From Thalassotalea sp. ND16A (GTDB lineage Bacteria > Pseudomonadota > Gammaproteobacteria > Enterobacterales > Alteromonadaceae), in NCBI RefSeq assembly GCF_000764205.1, contig NZ_JQDZ01000022.1, positions 62,001-126,000 on the forward strand: a DNA stretch of 64,000 nucleotides, written 5' to 3'. The notes below the pieces were generated by a model, which was not told the origin of the DNA, ran no database searches, and saw only the letters and a program-made list of their open reading frames with translations. This document shows, one piece after another, positions 58,583-64,000 of this stretch. Position numbers and translations under genes: made by a program. Each line of letters begins with the position of its first letter. Position 1 is the stretch's first letter.

Positions 58583-59485
58583 TTAGCTTTTCAGTAAATG
58601 ATGTAAGGCCGATTGTAAGTTGGGGTGGGTGAACTTAAAGTTTGCAGAAAGTAATTTCTCCGGCACGACTTTTTGCCCATACAAGAATAAATCGGCCATT
58701 TCGCCAAACAAAATACGTAACACAAACGCTGGCATGGTGGCCAAATTTGGCCGACGTAGGGTTTTTGCCAGTATTTGACAAAATTCTTTGTTGGTAACCG
58801 GTTTGGGCGCGGTTAAATTAAACTGGCCCTGACATTGTTGGTTGTTCAATAAAAACTCGATGGCATTGACCATGTCATCAATATGGATCCAGGACATAAA
58901 TTGCGTTCCGGTTGAAAACCGGCCACCTAAACCAAATTTAAACGCCGGTAACATTTTTTTTAATGCGCCTTTGTTTTTATCTAGCACTATGCCAGTCCTT
59001 AATATACATACCCGGCTTTTGTGTTGGCTAAGCCATGCTTTTTCTTCCCATACCTTGCAGATTGTATGGCTAAATTCAGGGTAGACATCAGTCCATTGTT
59101 CGGTAATGGTTTCGTTACCTTGCCGGCCATAAAAACCGACGGCCGAGCCTGATATAAAGGTGTTGGGCGGGGTGGTTGAATCGTTGATTAATTTGCTTAA
59201 TTGACTGGTTAAATTCCAGCGACTGTGACATATACTGTGTTTTTGCTTCTGGCTCCAACGTTTTTCGGCAATGGGTTCACCGGCAAGGTTGATTACCGCC
59301 TGATAGTCATCGAGATGTTTTAAATAGTTTAACGATGAAATAACATTGACCTTGGCTTCATTGCCAAAACGAGAGCTTAAATCGCCAGTTTGACGACTAA
59401 GCACGTCAAAGTGGTATTTTGAGCTGAATTTGTTAATGAAGGTTGAGCCTATCAGGCCAGTGCCTCCGGTCATTAATATTTTCAT
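58583..59485 (-). CDS. yfcH: YfcH-like NAD(P)-dependent epimerase family protein (TIGR01777-type)
   Basis: 300 aa. The Rossmann start MKILMTGGTGLIGSTF gives the GxxGxxG dinucleotide site. NLAGEPIAEKRWSQKQK, SGSAVGFYGRQG, LRTGIVLDKNKGALKKMLPAFK, GTQFMSWIHIDDM and FNLTAPKPVTNKEFCQ are signatures of the YfcH/SDR39U1 group. The Y..K catalytic pair of typical epimerases is altered, as usual for this group. Biological role is poorly known. Complete in length; convergent with ybbP. Confidence 0.92.
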   Translation of the reverse strand: MKILMTGGTGLIGSTFINKFSSKYHFDVLSRQTGDLSSRFGNEAKVNVISSLNYLKHLDDYQAVINLAGEPIAEKRWSQKQKHSICHSRWNLTSQLSKLINDSTTPPNTFISGSAVGFYGRQGNETITEQWTDVYPEFSHTICKVWEEKAWLSQHKSRVCILRTGIVLDKNKGALKKMLPAFKFGLGGRFSTGTQFMSWIHIDDMVNAIEFLLNNQQCQGQFNLTAPKPVTNKEFCQILAKTLRRPNLATMPAFVLRILFGEMADLFLYGQKVVPEKLLSANFKFTHPNLQSALHHLLKS

Positions 59486-59615
59486 GTTGAAGTCGTTCTG
59501 CCAACAATTTAACCGTTACTCTAATTTTAGCTGATAAATCCTGAACAGCCTCAATGGATGTTATTTCTGGATAATTTTGTTACTGTAGCTTTAATATAAA
59601 ATAAAGAGTTTTCTC

Positions 59616-60713
59616 ATGGACTTAGCTGTAAAACATAGCGGGATTGTTAAAGTATTAATTATTTTAGCCTCTCTGGTTATTATCATGGCGGGGATTAAAA
59701 CCGCCAGTAATCTATTGATCCCATTTTTACTGTCGTTGTTTATCGCCATTATCTGTAATCCGGTAATTAACAAAGCAGAAGAGTATAAAGTACCAAAAGC
59801 CATCGCGGTATTTTTTGTTATCGCATTATTTGTGGTGGTAGGCATGTCGCTGGCCTCATTAATTGGCAACTCATTAACCGAATTATCCGCTTTGATGCCA
59901 GGGTACCGGGCACAATTGACCAATGATTTTGCCGGGCTTATCGACAAACTGGCCGATTACAACATTAAGCTAGAGTCAAAAATATTGATGCAATATTTAG
60001 ACCCTGCCGCGGCAATGGGCTTTGCCGCCAATATGTTATCAAGCTTTGGCAATATCATGGCGAATCTGTTTTTGATTTTGATCACTGTAGTGTTCATGTT
60101 ATTTGAAGCGTCCAGTATTCCGGCGAAGTTGCACTTGGCCTTAAAAGATCCACAAATGAAAATGCAACAAATTGATAAATTTTTAAGTTCGGTAAATAAA
60201 TACATTGCGATCAAAACCTGGGTCAGTATCGCCACCGGTTGTTTAGTCAGTTTAATGTTGTGGATCATCGGCCTGGACTTCTTTTTGCTGTGGGGCGTTT
60301 TAGCCTTTTTACTCAATTACATCCCTAACATCGGTTCGATCATTGCGGCGGTACCGGCAGTATTGTTGGCCTTGCTTCAGCTTAATCCTGCCGCGGCTTT
60401 GGCAATTGCTGCCGGCTTTATGCTGATTAATACCGTGATGGGCAATGTGGTTGAACCTCGCTATTTAGGCAAAGGCCTAGGTTTATCTACCTTAGTGGTG
60501 TTTTTATCTTTGATCTTTTGGGGCTGGTTATTGGGTACTGTCGGCATGCTGTTATCGGTACCGCTTACCATGATCATCAAAATAGCTCTGGAAAGCTCAG
60601 CAGAGGCAAAGTGGTTCTCTATGATGTTGGGAGATGAATCTGAGGCAGAAGAGGTAATTAAACAGCAGCAGGCGCAAGCACAATTGCAACAAGAGCAACC
60701 AATTGAGAAATGA
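59616..60713 (+). CDS. AI-2E family transporter (PerM/TqsA-like membrane protein)
   Basis: 365 aa with about eight hydrophobic segments: two at ~10-50, one at ~62-85, then a hydrophilic stretch, then the conserved C-terminal half (FLLWGVLAFLLNYIPNIGSIIAAVPAVLLALLQ and GNVVEPRYLGKGLGLSTLVVFLSLIFWGWLLG). The NYIPNIGS and VEPRxxGxxLGLS motifs define the family. Members export autoinducer-2, ions or other small solutes; the substrate here cannot be told. The Gln-rich acidic tail is unremarkable. Confidence 0.92.
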   Translation: MDLAVKHSGIVKVLIILASLVIIMAGIKTASNLLIPFLLSLFIAIICNPVINKAEEYKVPKAIAVFFVIALFVVVGMSLASLIGNSLTELSALMPGYRAQLTNDFAGLIDKLADYNIKLESKILMQYLDPAAAMGFAANMLSSFGNIMANLFLILITVVFMLFEASSIPAKLHLALKDPQMKMQQIDKFLSSVNKYIAIKTWVSIATGCLVSLMLWIIGLDFFLLWGVLAFLLNYIPNIGSIIAAVPAVLLALLQLNPAAALAIAAGFMLINTVMGNVVEPRYLGKGLGLSTLVVFLSLIFWGWLLGTVGMLLSVPLTMIIKIALESSAEAKWFSMMLGDESEAEEVIKQQQAQAQLQQEQPIEK

Positions 60714-60746
60714 TAATCGATATAAGGTAATCATTAAGGAAGTATT

Positions 60747-60923
60747 GTGGGCATAGCTTTTTTATTGGCGATTAACTTTATTTGTATATTCATTTGTTAT
60801 TTTTTTGCCAAATGGCGCAAGGCCAACGCCGGCTATTGGGCAATTATGGGGGCTTTATTAGGGCCTATTGCATTACCGTTTATATTATTTGCGAAACCTA
60901 AAGGTGAACAAAGCACTGACTAG
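60747..60923 (+). CDS. Small two-helix membrane protein
   Basis: 58 codons from a GTG start with AAGGAAG five bases upstream. The product has two hydrophobic segments (IAFLLAINFICIFICYFF and AIMGALLGPIALPFILF) joined by AKWRKANAGYW and ends with a short polar tail. The length, ribosome site and following terminator support a real gene. It is 33 bases after the AI-2E permease gene, probably co-transcribed. Function unknown. Confidence 0.7.
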   Translation: MGIAFLLAINFICIFICYFFAKWRKANAGYWAIMGALLGPIALPFILFAKPKGEQSTD

Positions 60924-60969
60924 CGCCGATATTGATGTTGTTTTCTATAAGATGTAAGTGGAAAGGGAT

Positions 60970-61007
60970 AAGAGGTAATGGTTTGACTATTACCTCTTTT
61001 ATTTTTT
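60970..61007. terminator. Bidirectional rho-independent terminator
   Basis: AAGAGGTAAT-GGTTTGACT-ATTACCTCTTTTATTTTTT: a perfect 10-bp stem with a T-run on the plus strand, between the convergent small membrane protein and yciI genes. Confidence 0.9.
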
Positions 61008-61033
61008 ACATAACTTGAACTGGGGGTAATGAG

Positions 61034-61336
61034 TTAGGCTGGTAATACCATTTTGTAAGGTTTTACCGTTACTTTTTCATAGACTCCGGCGGCAATATAA
61101 GGGTCGGCATCGGCCCAGGCTAGTGCATCTGCTAAGCTGTTAAACTCAAGCACCAGCAAAGAGCCGGTAAAGCCTGATGCGCCGGGGTCTTCACTGTCAA
61201 TGGCCGGACATGGTCCGGCAATAATTAAACGTCCCTGGTTTTGCATTTCTTTTAAGCGGGCGATGTGTTGCTCGCGCACACTTAACCGTTTTTCTAATGA
61301 ATTTGGCACATCTTCGCTGTAAATTACGTATAGCAT
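61034..61336 (-). CDS. yciI: YciI-family protein
   Basis: 100 aa from ATG 61336 (MLYVIYSED), chosen because the family starts exactly there; an ATG 15 bases upstream is possible. [45 protein letters not shown] and [23 protein letters not shown] match E. coli YciI closely. It is a small dimeric ferredoxin-like-fold protein (DGPF superfamily) with an active-site-like His/Asp; the cellular role is not established. It is next to yciB, as in many gammaproteobacteria. Confidence 0.95.
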   Translation of the reverse strand: MLYVIYSEDVPNSLEKRLSVREQHIARLKEMQNQGRLIIAGPCPAIDSEDPGASGFTGSLLVLEFNSLADALAWADADPYIAAGVYEKVTVKPYKMVLPA

Positions 61337-61392
61337 ATTGGTATTTCTCAATTTAATATACCAATTCTAATCGATATCTGCTCATTGAGTAA

Positions 61393-61414
61393 TTTTATTT
61401 TGGTAAATAAAATC
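61393..61414. repeat. AT-rich hairpin in the yciI-yciB gap
   Basis: ATTTTATTT-TGGT-AAATAAAAT, a perfect 9-bp stem. It lies in a ~130-bp gap whose flanks (ACCAATTCTAAT... and ...CATTCTC) look like dispersed intergenic repeats, but only one such block is in the window. Confidence 0.4.
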
Positions 61415-61464
61415 ACCCTTCGGGAATGACTATAAAGCTTTCTAGTGCATTCTCAATTGATCAG

Positions 61465-62058
61465 CTAACAATCAGATTTGGTATTGGTTTCTTTAGTAGT
61501 TTCAACGCTCAGCTTTTCAGCGTCATCTTCTTCCTGAGGAATGTGTTTGTAAATGCCCATGATAGAGACAATGGCAAAAACAAACGTTAACCCGGTCAAG
61601 CCAAACACTTTGAAATTAACCCAGGTTTCTTGGTCAAAATTAAAGGCAACATAAAGGTTTAACCCGGCACAAACTAAGAAAAAGCCGACCCAGGACAAAT
61701 TAAATTTGGCCCAAACCGCCTCTGGCATTTGAATTTGTTCACCCATAAAGCTTTTTAACAAGTTCTTTTTAAAACCGTAATGGCTGACTAACAGCGCTAA
61801 TGCAAAAAACAGGTTGATGATTGAGACCTTCCATTTAATAAAGGTATCGTCGTGAAAGAAGATGGTTAGCCCACCAAACACCGCAATTAAGCCAAAAAAT
61901 ACCCATTGGCGAGTAGGTATGCTTTTCCCTTGCAGTTTTAGCACAAGTAAGTGCAGGGCAGAGGTGGCAATTAATGCGCCGGTGGCAATGAAAATATCAA
62001 AAAATTTGTATACAACGAAAAATACGACTAATGGGATGTATTCTAAAAAAGCGGCCAT
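61465..62058 (-). CDS. yciB: YciB (septation protein A / IspZ family) inner-membrane protein
   Basis: 197 aa with about five membrane segments. LEYIPLVVFFVVYKFFDIFIATGALI, the WVFFGLIAVFGGLTIFFHDDTFIKWK block, NLFFALALL and AEAVWAKFNLSW-like PEAVWAKFNLSWVGFF are typical of the family. YciB interacts with cell elongation and division complexes and with inner-membrane homeostasis in E. coli. The C-terminal acidic tail is slightly longer than usual. It is transcribed toward yciI. Confidence 0.95.
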   Translation of the reverse strand: MAAFLEYIPLVVFFVVYKFFDIFIATGALIATSALHLLVLKLQGKSIPTRQWVFFGLIAVFGGLTIFFHDDTFIKWKVSIINLFFALALLVSHYGFKKNLLKSFMGEQIQMPEAVWAKFNLSWVGFFLVCAGLNLYVAFNFDQETWVNFKVFGLTGLTFVFAIVSIMGIYKHIPQEEDDAEKLSVETTKETNTKSDC

Positions 62059-62222
62059 AATGGGTAACGATACTCTAACTAAGATAACAATTTAATTACC
62101 TCATTCTAACCAATGTCAAACCGCCATGCTAGCGAAAGCCTGTAAGTTTTTGTAAGTAACCTGAGCTCGGGATAAGCAGCACTTGCTCAATACTCCACTT
62201 TTTCCGATTTTCGGCGTTAAAA

Positions 62223-62909
62223 CTAAGTAATCAAGCTATCGGTAAACGATAATAAATGTTTATCGATGCGACCATTTTTGGTGGACTCAACTTTGTTTGG
62301 GTGTTTAATTTTGTTCCAGGCGGTGACTTTACCACCGATGTTTATCTTGGCAAAATCGCTAATGGCGGCGTCGATGTTTAAAAATGTTAATAGTTTTTGA
62401 TAACTGCCTTGCTCAGCAATATTGAGCATTAAAAAATCAGATGCTCGATCACTAAAATGGCTCAACACTTTGCTTTTATGTTGTAAATAACAACGTTCAA
62501 GGAAGCTGTCCTGGTTAATGTTTTGCTCAGTAAAGGGTGAGAAAACCTCAGAATAACAGTGTCTTATAATTGGGTTGTAGCCACCATCACTGCGGGTAAC
62601 ATTGGTGTGCATGCGCAATAATAATTGTTTTATCGAAGGCAACCAGGAGGATAATTCCCGCTCAAGGTAAATGAATTTAGCTCCGGGAAACTGCTTATCT
62701 AATTCAACAAAATTGTAAAATACCGGGGTGTCGGCAATCACTTGTGCCGCAACTAAACATTTTTCGGTATAGCAGGTATGAGCAACTTTAAAGCCGAGAT
62801 CAAGCATTGCCACGCAAATGCTAGTGGTAGCAGTACGTGGCAAGCCAATGATGAAAATTTTATTGTTCTCGGTTCGCGGGTTTTCACTCATATGCTTGTT
62901 TATTAACAT
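62223..62909 (-). CDS. Sulfotransferase-family P-loop protein
   Basis: 228 aa, cytoplasmic. The start NKIFIIGLPRTATTSICVAML has the 5'-phosphosulfate (PAPS) binding P-loop form GLPRTATTS found in the sulfotransferase superfamily. AKFIYLERELSSWLPSI corresponds to the 3'-phosphate-binding region (Arg/Ser), and the C-terminus has a WNKIKHP segment. Members transfer sulfate from PAPS to carbohydrates, steroids or proteins; the acceptor here is unknown. It is five bases from the M24 peptidase gene upstream on the same strand. Being outside the glycan locus, it need not relate to the sulfatases. Confidence 0.75.
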   Translation of the reverse strand: MLINKHMSENPRTENNKIFIIGLPRTATTSICVAMLDLGFKVAHTCYTEKCLVAAQVIADTPVFYNFVELDKQFPGAKFIYLERELSSWLPSIKQLLLRMHTNVTRSDGGYNPIIRHCYSEVFSPFTEQNINQDSFLERCYLQHKSKVLSHFSDRASDFLMLNIAEQGSYQKLLTFLNIDAAISDFAKINIGGKVTAWNKIKHPNKVESTKNGRIDKHLLSFTDSLIT

Positions 62910-62914
62910 AGGAA

Positions 62915-64000
62915 TTAAGCGTTGTAACCAAACGGATCATCTATCGAATGTGCTGGTTTGGTGAACCATACCGGACCATTTTCACTGATATAGAAATGAT
63001 CTTCATGACGAATACCAAATTCGCCCGGAATACAGATCATCGGCTCGTTAGAAAAACACATGCCAACTTTGAGCTCGGTGGTATCGTTTAATACCAAATA
63101 GGGCCATTCATGAATGTCTAAACCAATACCGTGGCCGGTACGATGTGGCAGGCCTGGAATGTCATAACCAGGACCCAAACCCACGGTGGCCAAATATTCA
63201 CGCGCTGCCATGTCGGCACTGGCACAAGGCTGACCAATTTGTGCGGCTTCAAAAGCTAAACGTTGTGCTTCTTTCTCATAATTCCAAACTTGTGTTTGCC
63301 GCTCTGTGGCGGTGCCGTATACATAAGTACGGGTGATGTCTGAGTTATAACCTTCCAGCTGACAACCGGTATCAATAAGCACCACATCGTTTAATTCAAG
63401 TGCTTTTGGGGTGGCCACACCATGCGGGTAAGCCGAATCTTCACCAAATAATACAATACAGAAATAAGAACCGGCCGGTGCACCTAGGCATTTATGCGCT
63501 TCATTGATAAATGCTTCTACTTCTTTGGTGCTAATGCCTTCATGTAAAATGCGGGCTGCCGCTTTATGTACTTCTAAGGTCATATCTTTGGCGCGTTGCA
63601 GTAAAGCGATTTCGTTCGCCGACTTAGACATTCTGCAACCGGCAGTAATGGCTTTTGCATCCACTAAATTTAACTGCACACTGGCTTTGGCAATGCCGTT
63701 AGCGATGAAAAATGCGGTAGATTCATCAATGGCAACATCGCCATGCTTTATGCCTAAGGCACGTAAACTGTCAACAAACACTTGATACGGACTCACATGC
63801 TCTTGCCAGGCATTTACTTTGCCCTTAACCACCATAAATTGCTCAAGGGTACTAATTTCAAAGTGCGGAGCAATGTATTCAATGTCGCCAACGGCTGGAA
63901 TAATGGCTCCTACCATACGCTCTGAGGCGTACCAGCGGGTACCGGTAAAGTAATAAAGATTGGTTCCGGCATTAATGTAGGTGGCAACAATGTTGTGCTG
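62915..64000 (-). CDS. M24-family metallopeptidase (Xaa-Pro peptidase-like), 5' end beyond window
   Basis: The frame stays open to the right edge (362 codons), reading in as NAGTNLYYFTGTRWYASERM before the internal Met at 63916, so the true start lies outside. The creatinase-like N-terminal domain is followed by the pita-bread fold. Metal ligands are in DTGCQLEGYNSDITRTY (two Asp), HRTGHGIGLDIHE (His), SNEPMICIPGEFGIRHED (two Glu). Probable cytoplasmic aminopeptidase P/prolidase-like enzyme cleaving Xaa-Pro or related peptides; substrate preference is unknown. Confidence 0.92.
   Translation of the reverse strand, partial: QHNIVATYINAGTNLYYFTGTRWYASERMVGAIIPAVGDIEYIAPHFEISTLEQFMVVKGKVNAWQEHVSPYQVFVDSLRALGIKHGDVAIDESTAFFIANGIAKASVQLNLVDAKAITAGCRMSKSANEIALLQRAKDMTLEVHKAAARILHEGISTKEVEAFINEAHKCLGAPAGSYFCIVLFGEDSAYPHGVATPKALELNDVVLIDTGCQLEGYNSDITRTYVYGTATERQTQVWNYEKEAQRLAFEAAQIGQPCASADMAAREYLATVGLGPGYDIPGLPHRTGHGIGLDIHEWPYLVLNDTTELKVGMCFSNEPMICIPGEFGIRHEDHFYISENGPVWFTKPAHSIDDPFGYNA

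Overview
The window looks like chromosome of a marine, heterotrophic gammaproteobacterium of the Alteromonadales, probably Colwelliaceae-like (Colwellia or Thalassotalea). This is inferred from the AT-rich DNA, the tesA-ybbA-ybbP and yciI-yciB neighbourhoods, GlyGly-CTERM-type tails, large TonB-dependent receptors and many exported sulfatases. No rRNA, tRNA or CRISPR array was seen.

Positions 1-12 kb are a rearranged, decaying region. It holds an IS256-type transposase relic at the left edge and three related copies of an unassigned exported glycosidase (one on the minus strand, two on the plus strand). It also holds one intact sulfatase, remnants of others, a degenerate group II intron sitting directly behind a terminator hairpin with part of a second intron behind it, a 477-bp tandem duplication, and a ~521-bp near-identical inverted repeat that makes one glycosidase gene a mosaic.

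Positions 12-52 kb are a large glycan-utilisation locus, almost entirely on the plus strand. In order it holds: GH2 beta-galactosidase, sulfatase, a surface DNRLRE/Ig-like protein, ECF sigma factor / FecR anti-sigma / STN-type TonB receptor, a second TonB receptor, a second GH2 (lipoprotein), sulfatase, GH20 hexosaminidase, GlcNAc-6-sulfatase-like lipoprotein, GH18 with an embedded LamG domain, a GH29 remnant, GH16, another LamG/GH18 protein, a LacI regulator, GH29 fucosidase, GH18, a Gal/GalNAc-6-sulfatase-like enzyme and a GH33 sialidase lipoprotein. Taken together (sialidase, fucosidase, endo-acting GH16/GH18, 6-O-sulfatases of both Gal and GlcNAc type, beta-galactosidase, beta-hexosaminidase), the set matches what is needed to strip keratan sulfate or another sulfated poly-LacNAc/mucin-type animal glycan. 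Sulfated algal galactan is the main alternative. Two families of shared upstream DNA elements tie several of these genes together.

Position 53 kb holds the oddest single gene: an apparently exported HU-family protein whose HU-like N and C regions are separated by ~350 residues containing five GHVT(V/L)L repeats.

Positions 54.6-64 kb are ordinary chromosomal genes: tesA, ybbA, ybbP, yfcH, an AI-2E-type permease, a small membrane protein, yciI, yciB, a sulfotransferase-like protein and an M24 peptidase that runs off the right edge.

All family assignments come from reading motifs by eye; no database search was run.
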